A stretch of DNA of 64,000 nt from Phycisphaerales bacterium (GTDB lineage: Bacteria; Planctomycetota; Phycisphaerae; Tepidisphaerales; Tepidisphaeraceae): positions 124,001-188,000 of the forward strand of contig JADLCB010000011.1 in NCBI GenBank assembly GCA_020847375.1, written 5' to 3'. Of the stretch, positions 28,452-35,274 are shown in pieces. The stretch's first letter is position 1, and each line of letters opens with the position of its first letter. Both the position numbers and the translations under genes were made by a program. The notes under the pieces were generated by a model. The model was given only the letters and a program-made list of their open reading frames with translations, had not been told where the DNA came from and did no database searches.

Positions 28452-29246
28452 TCAGGGCAGCATCGTTGTCAGGTTCGGATCGACCGTCCACATGCCACCG
28501 GCGTAACTGCCGGGCGTACGACCTTGCAGCGTATCAACGGGTAACATCATGCTGACGTGCCCATCAACAAAAGCGTAGTTATAATATTTACCGCCACCGT
28601 GAATCGGTTTGCCACCGATCGGCGCCTGGTTGGAAGGTACGTAGGCTAATTCGCGTGTCCCCAAGTCCGACCCGATGACGTTTTCCGGGTGAATGACTTC
28701 AACCAGCAACAGCGTTTCCGTCGGCCGGCGCGTCTGCGTTACCTTAACCCATCCCAAATTATTCGGCATGCTCCCATCGGTGTTCATCACGATGCGGCAA
28801 GCCATGCCACCCGGATCGGAAAGTTTGTATCGGCCGGTCATCGCGTAGCTGCGCCGGCGGGCAACAAGGCTCATGCCGGGATCGATCGGATAGGCATCAG
28901 CCGGGCAGCGCAAGACGGGCACATCAACATCCGATCGCCACGACTTCAGAGTTGCATCAGAGCGATTCAGACCCAACTGCCGGTCAATAATGTCATCCCA
29001 GGTATATTGGTTACTCGCCCAGCCAGCTCCAGAGACAGTCACCACGCCGGCGGGCAAAGCACCCTTGTTTTCACTGGCGTACATCAACATGGCGGTGGCG
29101 ATCTGCCGCATATTGCTGGCGCACGCGACCGTATTGGCTGCTGCACGGGCCTTATTCAGCGCAGGGAGCAAAATGGCAATCAGGACGCTGATGATCCCGA
29201 TAACAACGAGCAGCTCGACGAACGTGAAGGCTGATTTACGTGACAT
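28452..29246 (-). CDS. type II secretion-like pseudopilin (planctomycete prepilin-type), copy 1
   Basis: 264 residues. Prepilin peptidase site and helix: MSRKSA cut before FTFVELLVVIGIISVLIA, with Glu at mature position 5. The rest is a periplasmic globular domain with PVLRCPADAYP, and the tail has His, 11 residues, Asp-Gly (NYAFVDGHV), close to the H-X9-DG motif of planctomycete proteins of this kind. ATG at 29246 has GAGAGG before it. It precedes beta-helix A in the same run. Its first ~165 bases and its upstream 50 bases are about 93% identical to those of copy 2, while the body has diverged (264 versus 255 residues). Confidence 0.88.
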   Translation of the reverse strand: MSRKSAFTFVELLVVIGIISVLIAILLPALNKARAAANTVACASNMRQIATAMLMYASENKGALPAGVVTVSGAGWASNQYTWDDIIDRQLGLNRSDATLKSWRSDVDVPVLRCPADAYPIDPGMSLVARRRSYAMTGRYKLSDPGGMACRIVMNTDGSMPNNLGWVKVTQTRRPTETLLLVEVIHPENVIGSDLGTRELAYVPSNQAPIGGKPIHGGGKYYNYAFVDGHVSMMLPVDTLQGRTPGSYAGGMWTVDPNLTTMLP

Positions 29247-29295
29247 GGCACACCTCTCAATTCGTTGAAACACGTAACCGTGCTTGCGCCGCCGG
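29075..29295. repeat. duplicated pseudopilin 5' segment, copy 1
   Basis: 221-bp block that aligns without gaps to 31724-31944; by eye I count 16 mismatches (about 93% identity). It spans the first ~57 codons of pseudopilin copy 1 and 49 bp before its start, ending at GCGCCGCCGG. Beyond this point copy 1 continues into lacI-like sequence and copy 2 into unrelated sequence. Confidence 0.85.
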
Positions 29296-29398
29296 AATCA
29301 CTCAGGTGATCGTCAAATGTCATGACGGATAAATCATGAGGGATCCGCATTCGCAATTCGACCCCGGCAGTCCAGAGAACCGGCCACGGTTGATGCAC
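29296..29398 (-). pseudogene. remnant of a lacI-type repressor gene
   Basis: The minus strand reads as LWTAGVELRMRIPHDLSV and then MTFDDH-SDSGG, which matches the effector-binding domain of the intact LacI protein encoded at 32808-33872 (there LWAAGAELRMRIPQDLSV, MTFDDHPCDSGG). At DNA level 29296 onward aligns with 33020 onward for about 80 bp at roughly 87% identity. Nothing else of the gene is left: both ends run into unrelated sequence. It sits between beta-helix B and pseudopilin copy 1. Confidence 0.85.
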
Positions 29399-29400
29399 AG

Positions 29401-31047
29401 CTAATTACCTGATACCGGTTCCTGCCATCCTTTACCCTCCGCCGGGCTGCCCGGCTTGAGGCGAAAATCCATCCCTGCAATGTCCACAAACTGTGGATCG
29501 CCGATCTTGGCGCCCTGCGCGTATCCCAGCTTATTCGCCGCCGCGCGCCTGCGTGGGTCGCGCAGATCGAACACCGAATCCATGCCGCTGTAGCTGGCAC
29601 TTCCCACCAGCGACAGCAGATGTGTTCTGCCCGGTTTGTCCATATAAAAGTTATCCTTGATGACGTTGTTCGACGAGTTCTCGCCGACGAAAAGAACGAT
29701 GTCATTCAGCGACGCCTCTATCTCCTTGGGAGAACCGCCCACAATGTTGTTGGTCACGACATTGCCGGTCAGCGCGTTGCCCCACGCCGGCTCCGTCCGC
29801 GGCATTCCATGCAACGAGATGTTGTACCGGTTGCCGTAACAGGTGTTGTGATCCACGATCGCATCGCGGGAACTGGCAATGTAAATGCCCTGGGTCTCGT
29901 TGTTGATGACGCGGTTGTTGCGGATAAGACAGCTATAGCGGTCCTCCTGATCCCGTACGCCGATCTCATACATGATCCCCGCCCCCATGTTGTCGGCTAC
30001 GAAATTGTCCTCGATGAGATTGTCGCCCAACGGGCCGTCAAACCAGATGCCCGCCCCCAGGTTGCCGACCACCCGGCAGCGCCGCACCGTGGCGCCGCGG
30101 ACGCCGGGAATCAGTTTCATTGCCCCGGCGTGGTCATACTTGTCAAAATTCCGGTAGTTGTTGTGCGAGACGTTCAGATCCTCCAACACCACATGCTGGT
30201 TGGGTAAACCGAAATACTTGTACTCGCCGGCGGGCGCTGTCGATTTCCACTCTTTCCACGGCCCGCTCACCCCTATGCCCATTCGCCCGTTCCACGAGAT
30301 GTCGCAATGACGAACGACCGTGTCGTGAACCGACAGTCCAAGCCCCGCCATGGCGCCAAAACGCATCGCACAATTTTCAATCAGCCAGTCCATTGCCCCG
30401 GCAATCCCGACCAGCGTGTCGGTGGAGTGCATGAAACCGATGCCGCGAATCACCCCATGCGATGCCTCGGAGATCATCAGAAGCTGCCCTTGGACGATCG
30501 TCGCCTCCATGACATGCCCGTTGGGATCGGACTGGTCCGCCAACATGCAGTAGATCGAATGGCTCGTCTTGTCGTAATAGAACGATCCGGGACGCAGGTC
30601 GCGCAAGTCCTCGCCCACCACCAAAAGCTGGGTCTTGCCGGTGCTTTGACGATTCGCCTGCCATTGGTTCTGCACGCCAATCTGCTGGAGCGGCCAACCG
30701 TCGACCAGCAACTGCTGGCTGTTGATCTCCCGGTCGCCGACTTTCCAGACGCCGGGCCTGACTTTCACCCACCCCGTGACCAGCTCCGATCCCTTCAGGA
30801 TCGTCTTGCCCGCGCCAGCGCCCTCGATCACCACCGGCCGGCCCGTCGCACCTCCGCGCGTGAGCGTGAGCGTCTTATCCACGCGGTAAACACCGGCCGC
30901 CAGCCGCACCGTATCGCCCGGCTCGACCTGACTCAACGCCGTCTGGATGGCTTTGGTATCCGCACCGGCCGGTACTTGAATCACCCGCCCCATTGCCGGG
31001 GACAGGATGCTGAAAACCAGGAATCCAACCAGAAGTATCTGCGCCAT
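29401..31047 (-). CDS. secreted right-handed beta-helix protein, paralogue B
   Basis: 548 residues; ATG at 31047 preceded by AAAGGA. Signal peptide (about 1-20, FLVFSILSPAMG), the same pectate-lyase-like start (VIQVPAGADTKAIQTALSQ, PGDTVRLAAGVYRVD) and a beta-helix (about 200-450) with turns such as VRRCRVVGNLGAGIWFDG and AIVDHNTCYGNRYNISLHG. It ends with FRLKPGSPAEGKGW. The middle segment (QSTGKTQLLVVGEDL) is shared with paralogue C but not with A and D. It follows pseudopilin copy 2 by 80 bp. The lacI remnant lies 3 bp behind its stop codon. Confidence 0.85.
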   Translation of the reverse strand: MAQILLVGFLVFSILSPAMGRVIQVPAGADTKAIQTALSQVEPGDTVRLAAGVYRVDKTLTLTRGGATGRPVVIEGAGAGKTILKGSELVTGWVKVRPGVWKVGDREINSQQLLVDGWPLQQIGVQNQWQANRQSTGKTQLLVVGEDLRDLRPGSFYYDKTSHSIYCMLADQSDPNGHVMEATIVQGQLLMISEASHGVIRGIGFMHSTDTLVGIAGAMDWLIENCAMRFGAMAGLGLSVHDTVVRHCDISWNGRMGIGVSGPWKEWKSTAPAGEYKYFGLPNQHVVLEDLNVSHNNYRNFDKYDHAGAMKLIPGVRGATVRRCRVVGNLGAGIWFDGPLGDNLIEDNFVADNMGAGIMYEIGVRDQEDRYSCLIRNNRVINNETQGIYIASSRDAIVDHNTCYGNRYNISLHGMPRTEPAWGNALTGNVVTNNIVGGSPKEIEASLNDIVLFVGENSSNNVIKDNFYMDKPGRTHLLSLVGSASYSGMDSVFDLRDPRRRAAANKLGYAQGAKIGDPQFVDIAGMDFRLKPGSPAEGKGWQEPVSGN

Positions 31048-31127
31048 CTTAAAAATCCTTTCATTGGCTAATGCTCACAGTGGCATCGACCGCCGGCATC
31101 CCAGCCATCCATGCTGCCGCGCGGCGA

Positions 31128-31895
31128 TCAATGATTGTAGGTTCGCGTCCACATTCCACCGGCGTACGTCAGCGGTTGTCCAGCGGGAATCGTGTCCTGC
31201 GGTGCCATCAGTCGGACATGCCCATCGGCGAAGGCGTAGTTGTACTTACCATTGTGAATTGGCTTGAAGCCGGGCGACTGATCAGCGGGCCGGAGGTGGC
31301 AATCGTGGCCGGAGTAACCGATAACGTTGTCTGGCCAGATCGCCTCGAACAGGAGGATGGTTTCCGTTGGACGGCGCGCGGAGGTGATTTTGACAAATGG
31401 TGCGCCCGTGTCGGTGATCATACCGGAAGCATCCACACTCAATTGGCGTCCAAATCCGCCCCCGATCGGCGGATTGGTCTCTGCGGTGATCGCATAACTG
31501 CGCCGGCGAGCCACGACGCCCAGGCCAGGATCCACGGGGAGCGTATCCGCCGGGCAGCGCAGCACCGGCACATCGACGGAAGAGCGCCAGGATTCCAGCA
31601 CCGCCTGGGATCGTTGCAGCCCCAGGTAGGGGTCGAGCAAATCATCCCAGGTCAGAACCTGTGGATTGCCCGGCGAGCCAGGTAGCCGTAGATCGGCCGG
31701 CGGCAGGTAGCCGTGATTGTTGTTGGCGTACATAAACATGGCGGTGACGATCTGCCGCATGTTGCTGGCGCACGCGACCGTATTGGCAGCTGCACGGGCC
31801 TTATTCAGCGCAGGGAGCAAAATCGCAATCAGAACGCTGATAATTCCGATAACGACCAGCAGCTCGACCAACGTGAAGGCTGATTTACGTGACAT
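31128..31895 (-). CDS. type II secretion-like pseudopilin (planctomycete prepilin-type), copy 2
   Basis: 255 residues from the ATG at 31895 (GAGG box). The N-terminus MSRKSA, then FTLVELLVVIGIISVLIA, is a type IV prepilin signal with Glu5. The tail has an exact H-X9-DG motif (His, NGKYNYAFA, Asp-Gly). The domain between contains PVLRCPADTLP and a SARRPTETILLFEA segment seen in many planctomycete members. In the run it follows the PEP-CTERM gene (136-bp gap with nested inverted repeats) and precedes beta-helix B. No secretion ATPase or secretin is encoded nearby, so it would rely on a machinery elsewhere. Confidence 0.88.
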   Translation of the reverse strand: MSRKSAFTLVELLVVIGIISVLIAILLPALNKARAAANTVACASNMRQIVTAMFMYANNNHGYLPPADLRLPGSPGNPQVLTWDDLLDPYLGLQRSQAVLESWRSSVDVPVLRCPADTLPVDPGLGVVARRRSYAITAETNPPIGGGFGRQLSVDASGMITDTGAPFVKITSARRPTETILLFEAIWPDNVIGYSGHDCHLRPADQSPGFKPIHNGKYNYAFADGHVRLMAPQDTIPAGQPLTYAGGMWTRTYNH

Positions 31896-31944
31896 GGAAC
31901 ACCTCGCAACTAGTTGAAACACGTAACTGTGCTTGCGCCGCCGG
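31724..31944. repeat. duplicated pseudopilin 5' segment, copy 2
   Basis: Partner of 29075-29295, about 93% identical and ungapped. The shared stretch runs 49 bp upstream of the pseudopilin start and stops abruptly at GCGCCGCCGG. Confidence 0.85.
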
Positions 31945-31946
31945 CT

Positions 31947-32026
31947 GCAAGTGGAGCCAAAGTGCTGGTCGCCGCAAACAAAAGCACGTACCAGCACTCT
32001 GGGACTTCACGTTCCAGTGCACTTGC
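31947..32026. repeat. nested inverted repeats between PEP-CTERM and pseudopilin genes
   Basis: Outer arms GCAAGTG (31947-31953) and CACTTGC (32020-32026) enclose inner arms AGTGCTGGT (31961-31969) and ACCAGCACT (31990-31998). The whole could fold into an RNA hairpin in the minus-strand transcript just after the PEP-CTERM stop codon. There is no T tract on the minus-strand side, so it is more likely a processing or 3'-end-stabilising element than a simple terminator. Confidence 0.6.
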
Positions 32027-32031
32027 TGTTG

Positions 32032-32796
32032 TTACGATCGTCGCCGCAACAGAAGCAATCCACCTGCGCCCAGCAGGCTTAGCGTCCCTGGTTCGGGTAT
32101 CGACTCAATCTTCACGTTGTCGATGTAGTAGGTGCTGGCGGCGTTGTATTTAGGCGACATAAACTGGAACACTTTCATGAGGTCATTCGTAGCCCACGAT
32201 GCACCATAACCAAAAACGTCAGTAGTATAGTCCGTTCCATCCAGATTGATCGTGTATTTGGTCGCATCCTGATCGGAAGCTGGAACCGTCACGACAACCG
32301 AGTGCCAGTCGTTCATAGTATACGTCGTCACTGCATCAAACTTGGAGCCGGTAGGCATGTTGTGAACAGTCCCCCCACTGCCGAGTTGGAATTGGATATA
32401 GTTTTCATTACCGACGGGACCGCCTTGGATTCTGAAAACTATGTTCGAGTCGACATTGTAAAAATTAAACGAAACTTTCAGGCCAAGATTGGCATCAATG
32501 CCACTGAGATCCCGCCAATCAAACGCAGGATAGACGTAAGAAGGAGAAGTCCCGGTACCGTCAACGACCTTGAGGACGTAGGCGGATTCATTGCCCGACC
32601 CGGAGGATGAATCGGGATTGGTTGCTCGCGTGACGCTGCTACCATCGCCAGAATTTAAGAAGATGTTTGGGACGACCGGATTAGGACTATTGTCTGTCTC
32701 GAAATTCTCATTAATGTTGATGGTGGCAGCTCCGGCTGACCCAACCAGTACCACAGACGCACATGCCGCACTCGCGGCCAACAATAAACGATTCAT
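32032..32796 (-). CDS. PEP-CTERM sorting domain protein, LamG/jelly-roll-like
   Basis: 254 residues from the ATG at 32796 with AAGGAG before it. Signal peptide (1-23, ASVVLVGSAGA), then a beta-rich domain of about 200 residues that reads like a concanavalin/LamG-type or CBM jelly roll (INENFETDNSP at its start, YYIDNVKIESI at its end). The C-terminus is a PEP-CTERM signal: PEPGTLSLLGAGG, a short hydrophobic stretch and RRRS. Such proteins are processed by an exosortase and sent to the cell surface or matrix. It lies 11 bp behind lacI. Likely role, inferred from context: surface binding of the polysaccharide the island handles. Confidence 0.85.
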   Translation of the reverse strand: MNRLLLAASAACASVVLVGSAGAATININENFETDNSPNPVVPNIFLNSGDGSSVTRATNPDSSSGSGNESAYVLKVVDGTGTSPSYVYPAFDWRDLSGIDANLGLKVSFNFYNVDSNIVFRIQGGPVGNENYIQFQLGSGGTVHNMPTGSKFDAVTTYTMNDWHSVVVTVPASDQDATKYTINLDGTDYTTDVFGYGASWATNDLMKVFQFMSPKYNAASTYYIDNVKIESIPEPGTLSLLGAGGLLLLRRRS

Positions 32797-32807
32797 ATCC
32801 ACGCTCC

Positions 32808-33872
32808 TTAGATAAGAGGTTTTTCCCGGAAGTCTTGGCGCAGGACACGCGCCTGCTCCGATGGATTGGTGCAACTCGATCCCCGCTCCAGAGTCAGCGG
32901 CAAAGCGCGACTGGGAAGGGGAGAGGTTGTGGTTTCGATTTTTTCAAACAGCATTTCCGCCGCCACCTGGCCCAGGTCATAGCCGGGCAGGATCATTGTG
33001 TCGATCGCCACACCGCCGGAATCACACGGATGATCGTCAAATGTCATGACGGATAAATCCTGTGGAATCCGCATTCTCAATTCAGCACCGGCAGCCCAGA
33101 GAATGGGCTGGGCGGTTGTGGCGGAATAGGTCAGCACCGCGGTGGGTCGGTCGTCGGCGGTCAACCAGGGGATCGATGCAGCAACCCGCTGGGAGCGGGC
33201 GATCGATCCGGGCACGTTCGGTTCGATGACCTGCGGTTTTAACCCCGCCCGCACCATCGCCTGAATGTACCCATCGCGTCGATCCACCGTGCTGTAGTGA
33301 CCAACGCCGGAATAGTTGACATACGCGATACGCTGATGCCCCAGACGCAGAAGATGTTCAGTGGCCTGCACACCAGCCTGGAAGTCATCAGGATAGACCC
33401 GATCCATCTCCTGTTTGGCATTCATCCAGACCGAAGGAATGCGATATTTGTCGATCAGCTCGAGCATTCGAGCAGGCACGCGGGCGACGTAGTTGATGAT
33501 CAACCCATCGCACGACCACTCGCGCAGCAAGTTGGGCATGACTTGTTCGCTGGTCAGTTTGGCATTGGGCAGACTCGCGACGGTAAGACGCAAATCTTTT
33601 TTCGCCAGCGCATCTTGAATACCCGACAGCGTTTGCCCGAGCAGATCGCTGTGATGAGGCTCGGAACTGAGTAGCAGACCGATACAGCCGAACGCACCTT
33701 TGCGAATCGCGCGGGCAGCGGTATTGGGACGGTAATCCATCTCGCGGGCGACGCGCAAAACCCGATCGCGCGTCTCCGGACGCAAATGCCCCGCTTTCCC
33801 ATTCAACACCATGCTGACGCCGGCGCGGGAAATTTTGGCGCGTTGAGCAATTTGTTCCATTGTGACTGACAT
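32808..33872 (-). CDS. LacI family transcriptional repressor of the island
   Basis: 354 residues. The first ~55 form the LacI helix-turn-helix and hinge helix (TMEQIAQRAKISRAGVSMVL, then RPNTAARAIRKG). The rest is a periplasmic-binding-protein-like effector domain (ILWAAGAELRMRIPQDLSVM and the DDH segment near the end). Start at 33872 or the ATG four codons later. It heads the leftward run of seven genes and its own promoter carries the TCRAGTAACT site that also occurs at 45.1 and 45.3 kb, so it likely represses itself and the other three units until a sugar binds. The inducer is not known. Confidence 0.93.
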   Translation of the reverse strand: MSVTMEQIAQRAKISRAGVSMVLNGKAGHLRPETRDRVLRVAREMDYRPNTAARAIRKGAFGCIGLLLSSEPHHSDLLGQTLSGIQDALAKKDLRLTVASLPNAKLTSEQVMPNLLREWSCDGLIINYVARVPARMLELIDKYRIPSVWMNAKQEMDRVYPDDFQAGVQATEHLLRLGHQRIAYVNYSGVGHYSTVDRRDGYIQAMVRAGLKPQVIEPNVPGSIARSQRVAASIPWLTADDRPTAVLTYSATTAQPILWAAGAELRMRIPQDLSVMTFDDHPCDSGGVAIDTMILPGYDLGQVAAEMLFEKIETTTSPLPSRALPLTLERGSSCTNPSEQARVLRQDFREKPLI

Positions 33873-33903
33873 AAAGTTAATCCAAACCGCATGAAAATGA
33901 GTC

Positions 33904-33952
33904 AGTTACTTGATTTATTAACTAAATATACGTACTATACCGCCACTGTCAA
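33904..33952 (-). promoter_or_regulatory. lacI promoter and operator site
   Basis: On the minus strand: TTGACA (33947-33952), 16-bp spacer, TATATT (33925-33930), then after 11 bp TCAAGTAACT (33904-33913). The same three elements with the same spacing recur at 45086-45135 (minus) and 45274-45322 (plus). The operator lies around +5 to +15 of the expected transcript. Confidence 0.7.
33910..33938 (+). promoter_or_regulatory. divergent promoter of the AGE-GH141 unit
   Basis: TTGATT (33910-33915), 17-bp spacer, TACTAT (33933-33938) on the plus strand. The -35 box overlaps the lacI operator, so a single bound repressor could shut both directions. Confidence 0.5.
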
Positions 33953-34026
33953 GAATAAAAAATAAAAAGAGAGCAATTATATTATCGGAAATTGCTTGGA
34001 GGTGAGTGGGAAGGTTAGTGAAGCCT

Positions 34027-35229
34027 ATGGACACCCCGCGAATTGAACATTATCGGTCGATTTATCGTCAGGGATTGTTGGATGATGTCATGCCTTTCTG
34101 GCAGCGGCACGCGCCGGATCGGACGTGCGGGGGTTTTTATAGTTTTCTGGATATCGATGGTTCGGTCATGGGAACCGATAAGGGAATCTGGATGGCCGGG
34201 CGAACGACCTGGTGCTACGCCACACTCTATAATAAGGTCGAGCAACGCGCCCAATGGCTGGAGTTGGCGCAACACGGGGTGAAATTTCTTCGTCAGCACG
34301 CATTCGATACCGATGGACGGATGTTTTTCACGGTGACACGCGACGGGCGTCCGTTGCGCAAGCGCCGTTATCTGTATTCCGAATGTTTCGCTGCCATTGC
34401 CCTGGCCGAGTACGCCATGGCTTCGGGCGATGCGGCTGTCGGTCAGACCGCGATCGATCTTTACAAACTCATTTTGCGTTATTACACGACGCCGGGATTG
34501 CTGGAACCGAAGGTAAATCCGCAGACGCGCCGGCTCAAGTCGCATGGCATGTGCATGATTCTGCTGGCGATCAGCCCGATCCTGCGCCAGCTTGATCCGG
34601 GCAACCCGCTGTATGAAAAGACCATGGATCAAGCCGTAGCCGGTATTCGGGATCATCACCTCAAACCGGAATTTCAGGCGCTTCTGGAAGCGGTGGGGCC
34701 GCAGGGCGAATTTCTCGATGAACCAGAGGGGCGAGTGGTTAATCCGGGGCACGCCATTGAATCAGCCTGGTTTATTCTGGCTGAGGCGCGATACCGCCGC
34801 GATCGGCAGCTGCTGGCCCTGGGGCTGAAGATCATTGACTGGCATTTGGAATGTGGCTGGGATCAGCAATATGGTGGTTTGCGGCATTATGTTGATTGTC
34901 GGGGCATGCCCTGTACTCAGTATGACCACGAGGTGAAACTCTGGTGGCCGCATAACGAGGCGATCATCGCGACACTTCTAGCCCATCATCTCAGCGGAGA
35001 TGAGAAATACCTGCGCTGGCATGAAAAGCTGCATGACTGGGCGTACGCCCATTTCCCCGATCCGCAACATGGGGAATGGTTCGGCTATCTAAATCGCGAT
35101 GGTGGCGTGCTGACGCGCATCAAGGGGTCTATCTGGAAAGGTCCATTCCATCTGCCGCGCATGCTGCTGTACTGTTACAAACTTCTGGAACAGATGAAAC
35201 CCGGCTACGCCGAGGCAGATCAGTGGTAA
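34027..35229 (+). CDS. AGE family epimerase/isomerase (N-acylglucosamine 2-epimerase-like)
   Basis: 400 residues, (alpha/alpha)6-barrel enzyme. Members interconvert sugars at C2 (N-acetylglucosamine/N-acetylmannosamine, mannose/glucose, cellobiose). Family marks: GGFYSFLDIDG near the start, WMAGRTTWCYATLYN, and the catalytic-type histidines His242 (NPGHAIESAW), His309 (WWPHNEAI) and His375 (GPFHLPRML). The closing FGYLNRDG-, KGSIWKGPFHLPRM pattern is common to this family. No signal peptide, so cytoplasmic. The ATG at 34027 is preferred; GTG codons at 34006 and 34018 are in frame and a GGAGG lies close to the first. First gene of the rightward unit from the lacI promoter region. Confidence 0.88.
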   Translation: MDTPRIEHYRSIYRQGLLDDVMPFWQRHAPDRTCGGFYSFLDIDGSVMGTDKGIWMAGRTTWCYATLYNKVEQRAQWLELAQHGVKFLRQHAFDTDGRMFFTVTRDGRPLRKRRYLYSECFAAIALAEYAMASGDAAVGQTAIDLYKLILRYYTTPGLLEPKVNPQTRRLKSHGMCMILLAISPILRQLDPGNPLYEKTMDQAVAGIRDHHLKPEFQALLEAVGPQGEFLDEPEGRVVNPGHAIESAWFILAEARYRRDRQLLALGLKIIDWHLECGWDQQYGGLRHYVDCRGMPCTQYDHEVKLWWPHNEAIIATLLAHHLSGDEKYLRWHEKLHDWAYAHFPDPQHGEWFGYLNRDGGVLTRIKGSIWKGPFHLPRMLLYCYKLLEQMKPGYAEADQW

Positions 35230-35274
35230 TCGCCAGGCGTCCGCCAGTGAACATGATTATCAGGGAAACACACA

